This document shows, piece by piece, positions 57,508 to 64,000 of a stretch of DNA of 64,000 nucleotides. The position numbers and the translations under genes were made by a program. The stretch comes from Gordonia terrae (GTDB lineage Bacteria > Actinomycetota > Actinomycetes > Mycobacteriales > Mycobacteriaceae). Location: NCBI RefSeq assembly GCF_001698225.1, contig NZ_CP016594.1, positions 558,001-622,000 of the forward strand, given 5' to 3'. Numbering within the stretch: position 1 is the stretch's first letter; every line of letters begins with the position of its first letter. A model generated the notes under the pieces. It was not told where the DNA came from. It did no database searches and worked only from the letters and a program-made list of their open reading frames with translations.

Positions 57508-59955
57508 TCAGCCCGGGAGCTGGATCACCACCGGACCGACGCCGGGCACGACGACCGTCGTCTCGGTGGGACCACCGTCGTCGCCACCGGCACGGCGGCC
57601 GTTGCTGACGTAGATAGTCACGGTGCTGCCGGGCATGGCCGAGTCGGACGGCGCGGTGAAGACCACGGTGCCCTGCGGACGTCCGCTGTCGACGTCGAGT
57701 TCGCTGACCTTGAATCCGGCGCCCTGCAAACGGGACGTGGCCTCGCTCGCGGGGAGGCCGCTGACCTGCGGGATGCGCCCTCGATCGCTCCCGTTCCAGT
57801 ACTCCCGATCGACCGGGGGCAGGTTGACGGGACCGAACTTCGTGGCCACCGGCCGGACGGCCTGGAACCACGTCCGGGCCGGTTCCATGCCGCCATAGAG
57901 ATCGCCGTCGTAGCAGGACCGCAGCGGGCTGCTGCACACGCCCTGCGGGTTGGGGCCGTCGCTGTAGACGTAGGCGGCACCGGCGATCTGGTTGGTGAAG
58001 CCCACGAAGGCCGACGAGCGGTGCGCCTCGGTGGTACCGGTCTTGCCCGACATCGGCAGGGTCCAGCCCGCCGAGCCGGCCGCACCGGCCGCGGTGCCGC
58101 CGCCCACGTCGTCCTTGCTCATCGCGTTGGCGAGGGTGTGTGCAAGTCCCTCGTCCACGACCTGCTCACACGGGGGCGGCGTGAACGGAACCGCGGTCAG
58201 GGCGCGCTGGCCGTCCGGTCCGATGACCGGGTTGCCGTACTGGTCCCGCTTGATCCGGCTGATCGCCTTGATCGGGTTCGGCGGGCACCACGTGCCGCCC
58301 GACGCGATGGTCGCAGCGACATTGGCGAGCTCGAGACCGTTGAGCGGCAGGGGGCCGAGGGTGAAGGAGCCGAAGTTCCCGTCCTTGACGTACTGGGCCA
58401 TGCTCTTCTCGCCGTAACCCGACGATCCGGGGATGGTGTACGAGCGCAGGCCCAGCCGAACGGCCATGTCGACCGCGGGCTTGACGCCGACCTGCTGGAG
58501 CAGCTTCACGAACGCGGTGTTCGGCGACTGCGCCAGGGCGTTGGTCACCGACATCGAGGCCGGATACCGGCCGTCGTTCTTGACGCAGTAGGCGTTGACG
58601 GGACATCCGTTGGCCCCACCGCTGTTGCCCATGCCCTCCACGGCGATGGAGCCGGGGACGGGGATGTTGGATCCCGCGCCGAGACCCTTCTCCATCGCGG
58701 CGGCGACGGTGAAGATCTTGAACACCGAGCCGGCGCCGTCGCCGACCATCGAGAACGGCTGGGGTTGCATCGTCTCGCCGGCGCCGAGGTCGAGGCCGTA
58801 ATCGCGGCTCGACGCCATCGACAGCACGTCGTGCGACTTCTTGCCGGGGCGCAGCGTGCTCATCACGTCGGCGACACCGTCGGCGGTCGGGCTGGCCTGT
58901 GCCTTGACCGCCCGCACGGTGGAACGCTGGACCTCGGGGTCGAGCGTGGTCTGGATGATGTAGCCGCCGCGCAGGACCGAGTTGCGGGACATGCCGTTCT
59001 CGGCCAGGAACTGCAGGGCGTAGTCGCAGAAGAAGCCGTTGTTGTCCGCCGCGATGCATCCCTGCGTCGGGGTCTGCGGACGCGGCAGCACGCCGAGCGG
59101 CTTCTCCTTGGCCGCGATCAGCTCGTCACGCCGTTCCGGGAAGTTCTCGATCATCGTGTCCAGCACGACGTTCCGGCGGGCGAGGGAGGCCTCGGGGTTG
59201 GAGTACGGGTTCAGCGCGGAGCTGGACTGGACCATGCCGGCGAGCAGCGCGGCCTGCTCGACCCTGAGGTCCTTGGCGGGGATGCCGAAGTAGGTCTGCG
59301 CGGCGGCCTCGATGCCGTAGGCGTTGTTGCCGAACGGCACCACGTTCAGGTACCGGGTGACGATCTGCTTCTTCGCCTCCTGCTTGGCAGCGGCGTCGTC
59401 GAGTCCCTTGTCGCGCTTGGCCTGATCGATGAGGGTCTGCTCGAGGGTCAGCGCCATCCGCACCTCGCGGAGCTTGCGCGCGGGCGTGGTCTCCACTGCG
59501 GCCTGGCGATCGGCCTCGGTCCGGGCGAGCACGAGGAGCTGGTAGTTCTTGATGTACTGCTGATCGAGGGTCGACGCACCCTGCTGGACCTCGCCCGACG
59601 ACGAGTTCTTCAGAGCGGCACGGATGGTGCCCTTCCAGTCGACGCCGTCGTGTTCGAGGAACCGTCGGTCCTCGACCGAGATGATCGCGCGGATCATGTC
59701 GGGCGAGATGTCGTTGTAGCCCACCTGATAGCGGTACTGGTCGAACAGCACCGCGATCGGCTTCCCGTCGACATCGGTCATCGTGGTGACCTCTGGCAAC
59801 GTGCCGTTGAGGAGTTCGGAGGAGACGTTCTCGACCGCGGCCGCCGCTCGGTTGGAGACGACCCCGATTCCGCTGGCCACGGGATAGAGCAGACCGGCGA
59901 CGAGAACTCCGGCCAGCAGGCTCGCCCACGCCAGCGACCACAGTTTCTTCGACAT
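57508..59955 (-). CDS. ponA2: Bifunctional class A penicillin-binding protein (PonA2-like) with PASTA domain
   Basis: An 815-residue peptidoglycan synthase. A membrane helix at ~7-30; a GT51 transglycosylase domain with catalytic Glu95 in SVEDRRFLEHDGVDWKGT and GASTLDQQYIKNYQ; then a transpeptidase with Ser410-x-x-Lys413 (GSVFKIF), SPN (QSPNTAF) and KTG (SGKTGTT). One PASTA domain ends the protein (IPQVSGLPASEATSRLQGAG in outline), followed by a Val/Gly-rich tail. Neighbours whiB and the metallophosphoesterase match mycobacterial ponA2. The start may be ATG 59955 or GTG 59958. Confidence 0.95.
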   Translation of the reverse strand: MSKKLWSLAWASLLAGVLVAGLLYPVASGIGVVSNRAAAAVENVSSELLNGTLPEVTTMTDVDGKPIAVLFDQYRYQVGYNDISPDMIRAIISVEDRRFLEHDGVDWKGTIRAALKNSSSGEVQQGASTLDQQYIKNYQLLVLARTEADRQAAVETTPARKLREVRMALTLEQTLIDQAKRDKGLDDAAAKQEAKKQIVTRYLNVVPFGNNAYGIEAAAQTYFGIPAKDLRVEQAALLAGMVQSSSALNPYSNPEASLARRNVVLDTMIENFPERRDELIAAKEKPLGVLPRPQTPTQGCIAADNNGFFCDYALQFLAENGMSRNSVLRGGYIIQTTLDPEVQRSTVRAVKAQASPTADGVADVMSTLRPGKKSHDVLSMASSRDYGLDLGAGETMQPQPFSMVGDGAGSVFKIFTVAAAMEKGLGAGSNIPVPGSIAVEGMGNSGGANGCPVNAYCVKNDGRYPASMSVTNALAQSPNTAFVKLLQQVGVKPAVDMAVRLGLRSYTIPGSSGYGEKSMAQYVKDGNFGSFTLGPLPLNGLELANVAATIASGGTWCPPNPIKAISRIKRDQYGNPVIGPDGQRALTAVPFTPPPCEQVVDEGLAHTLANAMSKDDVGGGTAAGAAGSAGWTLPMSGKTGTTEAHRSSAFVGFTNQIAGAAYVYSDGPNPQGVCSSPLRSCYDGDLYGGMEPARTWFQAVRPVATKFGPVNLPPVDREYWNGSDRGRIPQVSGLPASEATSRLQGAGFKVSELDVDSGRPQGTVVFTAPSDSAMPGSTVTIYVSNGRRAGGDDGGPTETTVVVPGVGPVVIQLPG

Positions 59956-60267
59956 CACCCCGACAGGATACGTGCGTTCCTCCCGAACACCTCCCTGCAC
60001 TCGCCCGCGGCGACGGCGACGACCGGCTCGACCGGCGTTCCCGGGGCGGCGGGGTCCGTCCGCGCGACAGGGTGATCGCCGACCGTCCGAACAGATGAGT
60101 TTGCACGGTTGTCCCACTTTGTTGCTTCCAGGGGTTGCGCCCCCCAGCACAGATCCCTAGATTGAGTGCAGAATGTGACTCACTTAACAGTTCGCTGCAA
60201 ATGTGGCTTGAGCAGCGAGGTTGAGACGTTCTCGCAGCTACGCAGATACGACAGGTAGGGGTGGCGG
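59956..60267. other. 312-base divergent promoter gap ponA2/whiB
   Basis: This gap holds the divergent promoters of the penicillin-binding protein and the WhiB gene. The part before whiB (about 60095-60240) is more A/T-rich than the coding sequence around it. I see no hairpin terminator, small gene or copy of the block operator. Confidence 0.4.
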
Positions 60268-60576
60268 ATGGCGACAGCGGCAGTTTCCAACGAAGAGGAT
60301 CGCTTGGCGTGGGTTGCTCAGGCGCGGTGTAGAGGGGGAGACCCCGACGATCTGTTCGTGCGAGGCGCGGCCCAGCGCAAAGCCGCCACGATCTGCCGCC
60401 ACTGCCCGGTGCAGCTCGAATGCGGCGCCGACGCGCTCGACAACCGTGTCGAGTTCGGCGTGTGGGGCGGATTGACCGAACGCCAGCGCCGTGCACTCCT
60501 CCGCCAGCACCCCGAGGTCACATCCTGGTCGGCGTTCTTCGCCGCGCAGCGTCGGCGCCACCGCGACGCGGTCTGA
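60268..60576 (+). CDS. whiB4: WhiB-family redox regulator (WhiB4-like)
   Basis: A 102-residue WhiB protein. The 4Fe-4S ligands are Cys21, Cys43, Cys46 and Cys52 (C...CxxC-x5-C), followed by the beta-turn GVWGG (64-68) and the basic DNA-contact region GLTERQRRALLRQHP. The divergent PonA2 gene and the ATPase pair behind it match the mycobacterial whiB4 locus, which is why I use that name. GGGG precedes the ATG. Confidence 0.92.
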   Translation: MATAAVSNEEDRLAWVAQARCRGGDPDDLFVRGAAQRKAATICRHCPVQLECGADALDNRVEFGVWGGLTERQRRALLRQHPEVTSWSAFFAAQRRRHRDAV

Positions 60577-60596
60577 ACTCAGGGGGGGAGCAGTGA

Positions 60597-61691
60597 TCAG
60601 CCGCGGCCGGTGATCTGCTCGGCCACCGCCCGCAGTGCGGTCACGTCCGCGACCTCGAACGGCAGCGCCGGCACCCCGACGATCGGTACCCGCGGATGCG
60701 ACGCCGTGAATCGTTGCAGCAGATGGAGTTCGCGTTTCCCCGTGGCCGCTCGATCGGCGTGAATCCGGAGGACTCCCCGGGTGAGGTCGTCGGTCACCGA
60801 GTCGAGGGCGACCAACGCGGCCTCCTCGTGGATCGACGTCAGGTTCGGATGGGTTCGGTTGAGGATCAACCCGGCGAGCGGCATCGACTCCTCGGACAGG
60901 CGGTCGACGAAGAACGCGGCCTCCCGCAGGGCGTCGGCCTCCGCGGCGGCGACGACCGCGAACTGGGTGCCCGGCTGCTTGAGCAGGGCGTAGGTCTTCG
61001 CGGCACGGTCCTGGAAGCCGCCGAACATCGAGTCCAGCGACTGCACGAACATCGCGACGTCGCGGAGCATGTCGCCGCCGATGATCGTCGCGACACCGCG
61101 CATGGCCAGGCTCATCGCGCCGGTGACCATGCGGCCGACCCCGCGGCCGCCGCCGACCAGCACCTTCATCAGGCGGCCGGAGAGAAACGAACCCAGCCGC
61201 TGCGGCGCGTCGAGGAAGTCGAGTGCGTTCCGCGACGGCGGGGTGTCGACGACGATCAGATCCCAGTGGTCCTGTTCCAGCAGCTTTCCGAGCTTCTCCA
61301 TCGCCATGTACTCCTGCGTGCCGGAGAACGACGAGGCCACGGTCTGATAGAAGGCGTTCTCCATGATCGCCTCGGCCCGCTCGGGGGAGGAGTACTCGAG
61401 CACCATCTCGTCGAAGGTGCGTCGCATGTCGAGCATCATCGCGTCGAGCGTGCCCTTGCCGTCGATCGCCACCGGTTGCGGATCGTTGGTGAGTTCGGAC
61501 ATCCCGAGGGACTGGGCCAGACGCTTGGCCGGGTCGATCGTCAGCACGGCCACGGTCCGGCCCTGCTCGGCGGCGTACATGGCCATCGCGGCCGCGGTGG
61601 TCGTCTTGCCGACTCCGCCCGCGCCGCAACAGATCACGACGCGCGTCGACGGATCGGTGAGCACCGAGCCCATCTTGAGGTCGAGTGGCAT
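60597..61691 (-). CDS. Get3/ArsA-like ATPase (Rv3680-like)
   Basis: A 364-residue ATPase of the anion-transporter/Get3 class. The deviant Walker A is [17 protein letters not shown], switch [12 protein letters not shown], switch [17 protein letters not shown], and the A-loop/adenine contact NRTHPN. It overlaps the stop of the partner ATPase by one base (TGATG). In mycobacteria this pair sits beside whiB4; arsenic export is not implied. Confidence 0.92.
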   Translation of the reverse strand: MPLDLKMGSVLTDPSTRVVICCGAGGVGKTTTAAAMAMYAAEQGRTVAVLTIDPAKRLAQSLGMSELTNDPQPVAIDGKGTLDAMMLDMRRTFDEMVLEYSSPERAEAIMENAFYQTVASSFSGTQEYMAMEKLGKLLEQDHWDLIVVDTPPSRNALDFLDAPQRLGSFLSGRLMKVLVGGGRGVGRMVTGAMSLAMRGVATIIGGDMLRDVAMFVQSLDSMFGGFQDRAAKTYALLKQPGTQFAVVAAAEADALREAAFFVDRLSEESMPLAGLILNRTHPNLTSIHEEAALVALDSVTDDLTRGVLRIHADRAATGKRELHLLQRFTASHPRVPIVGVPALPFEVADVTALRAVAEQITGRG

Positions 61692-62788
61692 CACGCACCC
61701 GCTTTCTGGAGGAGGTTGGCCAGCTCGTAGATGGATCCCAGGTCGACGCCGTCGCCGAGGGACGGGAGTTCGAGCGTCGGCAATTCGACCTCGTCGAGCT
61801 GCGCCTTGGCGATCTGCTGCGCCTGCAGCCGGGTCGCGTGCTCGATGGTCTCGGTGAGCAGGCCGGCCAGATCCCCGTCGGCGAGCTTGAGTCCAGCCGC
61901 GGTCAGGCTGTCCTCCACTCGCCCCGCGTCGATCCGGCCCTCGGCGATCTCGTCGATCACGTCGGCGGGAAGATGGGGCGCGCTCACGCGGTTGATGACG
62001 AGGCTGCCCAGAGTGAGGTTCTTGCCCCGGAGTTCGTCGATGGCCTCGATGGTCTCCTGGATCGGCATCGCCTCGAGGAGCGTCACGAGGTGGATGATCG
62101 TCTCCTCGGAATGCAGGAGCCGGACCACGCCTTCGCTCTGGTTGCGGATCGGGCCGGTCTTGGCGAGATCGGCCATCGCTTGCGTGACGTCGAGGAAATT
62201 CCCGATGCGTCCGGTCGGCGGGGCATCCACGACCACCGCGTCGTACACACGGTTGCCCTGCTTGTCGGTGTGGATGATCCGCTCTTTGATCTTGCCGGTG
62301 AGCAACACGTCGCGAAGGCCGGGAGCGACGGTCGTGACGAAGTCGATGGCACCGATCCGCTTCATCGCGCGGCCGGCGAAGCCGAGGTTGTAGAACATGT
62401 CGAGGTACTCGAGCAGGGCATGCTCGATGTCGATGGCCAGCGCGGACACCTCGCCGCCGCCCTCGGCCGTCGCGATGCGGGTGTCGGTCGGCGGCAACGG
62501 CGGGATGTCGAAGACCTGCGCGATGCCCTGGCGTCCCTCGGTCTCGACGAGGAGGACCTTCTTGCCGTCGGCGGCCAGCGCCAGCGCCAGCGCGGCCGCG
62601 ACCGTGGTCTTGCCGGTGCCGCCTTTGCCGGACACGAAGTGCAGGCGGGCGCGGGCGGCGGCCGCAGGCCACTCGTTCCCACCCGCGACGGACGAAGCGT
62701 CTGTCGCACCGCTGCCGGAAGCGTCGTCTGTCACGCCGGAATCGAGCGACTCACCCGACCCGGATCGCGAGCCCTGTTCATTGGCCAC
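61691..62788 (-). CDS. Get3/ArsA-like ATPase (Rv3679-like)
   Basis: A 365-residue partner ATPase. A ~45-residue Ser/Gly/Asp-rich N-terminus precedes the deviant Walker [22 protein letters not shown] in outline, then [13 protein letters not shown] and [17 protein letters not shown] 62788 follows AAGGTG at seven bases. The two ATPases are probably a heterodimer, by analogy with their mycobacterial homologues. Confidence 0.92.
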   Translation of the reverse strand: MANEQGSRSGSGESLDSGVTDDASGSGATDASSVAGGNEWPAAAARARLHFVSGKGGTGKTTVAAALALALAADGKKVLLVETEGRQGIAQVFDIPPLPPTDTRIATAEGGGEVSALAIDIEHALLEYLDMFYNLGFAGRAMKRIGAIDFVTTVAPGLRDVLLTGKIKERIIHTDKQGNRVYDAVVVDAPPTGRIGNFLDVTQAMADLAKTGPIRNQSEGVVRLLHSEETIIHLVTLLEAMPIQETIEAIDELRGKNLTLGSLVINRVSAPHLPADVIDEIAEGRIDAGRVEDSLTAAGLKLADGDLAGLLTETIEHATRLQAQQIAKAQLDEVELPTLELPSLGDGVDLGSIYELANLLQKAGA

Positions 62789-62831
62789 GGCAACACCTTA
62801 TCCATTCACCGTCGCCAGATAGGGTGAGTCC

Positions 62832-62996
62832 ATGAGTGAAGTGACCGCGTGGGAATACGTGACCGTGCCGCTGCTGACGCACGCCACGAAGCAGATCCTC
62901 GATCAGTGGGGCGCCGATGGCTGGGAACTGGTTTCGGTTCTGCCCGGTCCGACCGGCGAGCAGCACGTGGCGTACCTGAAGCGACCGAAGGGCTGA
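62832..62996 (+). CDS. DUF4177-family small protein
   Basis: A 54-residue protein: TAWEYVTVPLLTHATKQ, then NQWG-type helix LDQWGADGWELVSVLPGP and a C-terminal strand VAYLKRPKG. The GWELVSV motif is the DUF4177 signature. It lies three bases before the RidA gene and divergent from the ATPases, as Rv3678A does in M. tuberculosis. Confidence 0.85.
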   Translation: MSEVTAWEYVTVPLLTHATKQILDQWGADGWELVSVLPGPTGEQHVAYLKRPKG

Positions 62997-62998
62997 CC

Positions 62999-63472
62999 AT
63001 GGTGACCACGTGGACCGATCGTCTCGTCGAGCTGGGCATCGAGCTCCCGTCCGTGGTGCCGCCGGTGGCGAGCTACACCCCGGCGGTGCGCACCGGCAAC
63101 CTCGTCTACACCTCGGGTCAGCTGCCCGTCGTCGACGGCGAGCTGTCGGCGCGGGGCAAGGTCCACGAGGGCGCCGAAGGCATCGTTCAACCGGAGGATG
63201 CGACTGCGGCAGCCCGGGTCTGCGCGCTCAACGCACTGGCGGCGATCGATGCCCTGGTCGGGATCGACTCGATCGTGCGGGTGATCAAGGTCGTCGGGTT
63301 CGTCGCGTCCGCCCCCGGTTTCACCGGTCAGCCCGGCGTGATCAACGGGGCCTCGGATGTCCTCGGCGAGATCTTCGGTGACGCCGGGGTGCACGCCCGC
63401 TCTGCCGTCGGTGTCGCGGAGCTGCCGCTCGGTGCGTGCGTCGAGGTGGAACTGATCGTCGAAGTGGCCTGA
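62999..63472 (+). CDS. RidA-family protein
   Basis: A 157-residue RidA/YjgF-like protein. The family markers are VYTSGQLPVVDGELSARG, ALNALAAIDALVGIDSIVRVIKVVGFVAS in outline, and the C-terminal LPLGACVEVELIVEV. The Arg for imine hydrolysis (RSAVGVAELP) is present. ATG 62999 is two bases after the DUF4177 stop. It probably hydrolyses reactive enamines/imines. Confidence 0.9.
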   Translation: MVTTWTDRLVELGIELPSVVPPVASYTPAVRTGNLVYTSGQLPVVDGELSARGKVHEGAEGIVQPEDATAAARVCALNALAAIDALVGIDSIVRVIKVVGFVASAPGFTGQPGVINGASDVLGEIFGDAGVHARSAVGVAELPLGACVEVELIVEVA

Positions 63473-63480
63473 CGTCCGCC

Positions 63481-64000
63481 TTGGACGTCGCACTCCTGAT
63501 CGCCGCGGCCGCCGCGGCGGGCTGGGTCGACGCCGTGGTCGGCGGCGGTGGACTCGTCCTGATCCCGGCGATGTTGATCGTTCAACCGGGGTTGCCCACC
63601 GCGACGGCCCTGGGGACCAACAAACTCGCCGCGGTGTTCGGCACCGCGTCGGCGGCATGGCGCTACACGCGTCATGTTCGGATCGATCTTCGTCGGCTGA
63701 TCCCGGTTTTCGTCGCGGCGCTGTTCTTCTCGGCGCTCGGTGCAACGGTGGCCGTGGCGCTGCCCACCGAGATCTTCACGCCGATCGTGCTGGTGATGCT
63801 GGTGTGCGTCGGACTGTTCGTCGCGCTCAACCCGGGCTTCGGCGGTGACGCGTCGGCGGGCGCGCGCTCGCGCGTGTCGACGATCGCCGGTCTCCTGGTG
63901 GCCGGCGTCGTCGTCGCCTTCTACGACGGGGTGATGGGACCGGGGACCGGGACGTTCCTGATCATCAGCCTGACCGCGCTGGTCGGCACCAGCTTTCTGG
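63481..64000 (+). CDS. TauE/SafE-family sulfite/anion exporter (3' end outside window)
   Basis: The first ~173 residues of a membrane permease. TTG 63481 is the only plausible start close to the RidA stop. Membrane helices and the TauE/SafE features GWVDAVVGGGGLVLIPAML (in outline), ATALGTNKLAAVFGTASAAWRY (in outline) and FYDGVMGPGTGTFL are visible. The frame runs off the end of the window. Confidence 0.88.
   Translation, partial: MDVALLIAAAAAAGWVDAVVGGGGLVLIPAMLIVQPGLPTATALGTNKLAAVFGTASAAWRYTRHVRIDLRRLIPVFVAALFFSALGATVAVALPTEIFTPIVLVMLVCVGLFVALNPGFGGDASAGARSRVSTIAGLLVAGVVVAFYDGVMGPGTGTFLIISLTALVGTSFL

Noticed and set aside
57277..60075. A 932-codon open frame on the plus strand
   Set aside because: Antisense to the metallophosphoesterase and PonA2 genes, which have complete family motifs; the plus-strand product is repetitive Arg/Gly/Val/His shadow sequence.

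Overview
The window looks like chromosome of a high-GC mycolic-acid actinobacterium (order Mycobacteriales; Gordonia, Williamsia or Rhodococcus-like). The main evidence is the right end. A metallophosphoesterase, a PonA2-type penicillin-binding protein with a PASTA domain, a WhiB4-type regulator, two Get3/ArsA-like ATPases, a DUF4177 protein and a RidA protein occur in the same order as Mycobacterium tuberculosis Rv3683 to Rv3678c. A secretory lipase, DUF2252, OsmC/Ohr and DUF7144 proteins fit the same group. The genus is an inference. I see no rRNA, insertion sequence, phage gene or CRISPR array. One tRNA-Pro(CGG) lies at 55353-55426.

Bases 1-653 hold the end of an unrecognised gene. Bases 662 to about 39160 form one large catabolic block of about 36 genes in about ten transcription units on both strands. 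It contains a KstD-like flavoprotein, three crotonase or MaoC-type enzymes, three short-chain dehydrogenases, an NMT1/SsuABC-type importer, an FMN 2-hydroxyacid oxidase and a GlcD-like FAD oxidase. It also has a TPP-dependent lyase, an aldehyde dehydrogenase, two 85% identical cytochromes P450, a ferredoxin and two ferredoxin reductases. Three acyl-CoA dehydrogenases, two adjacent CaiB-type CoA-transferases, an Ltp2-type thiolase-like aldolase with its DUF35 partner, an acyl-CoA synthetase, a thioesterase, an APH-like kinase and a CGSC ('UGSC') protein pair complete it. Together they look like a pathway that oxidises and shortens a branched or alicyclic (steroid- or terpenoid-like) carboxylic acid; the substrate cannot be read from the sequence.

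The most striking signal is a shared palindrome, TTCATCATGATGAA-like, in the promoter region of almost every transcription unit of this block: ten good copies at 3555, 4509, 8299, 11445, 12532, 14139, 29556, 31037, 32564 and 39722. A degenerate eleventh copy lies at 26085, just upstream of the block's only transcription factor, a GntR/FadR-family protein (26150-26950). I did not see it outside the block. This suggests one undescribed local regulon in which that GntR protein is the likely, unproven, regulator.

Bases 39156-39781 are a poorly explained leader region with two small candidate ORFs. Bases 39782-43396 (minus strand) are a five-gene SipW/TasA-like export operon: three small secreted proteins with alternate-type signal peptides and two SipW-type signal peptidases, one fused to an extracellular-looking domain and a Ser/Thr/Pro-rich tail. 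From 43788 to the right end the genes are ordinary actinobacterial housekeeping, stress and envelope genes, ending in a TauE/SafE permease cut by the window edge.
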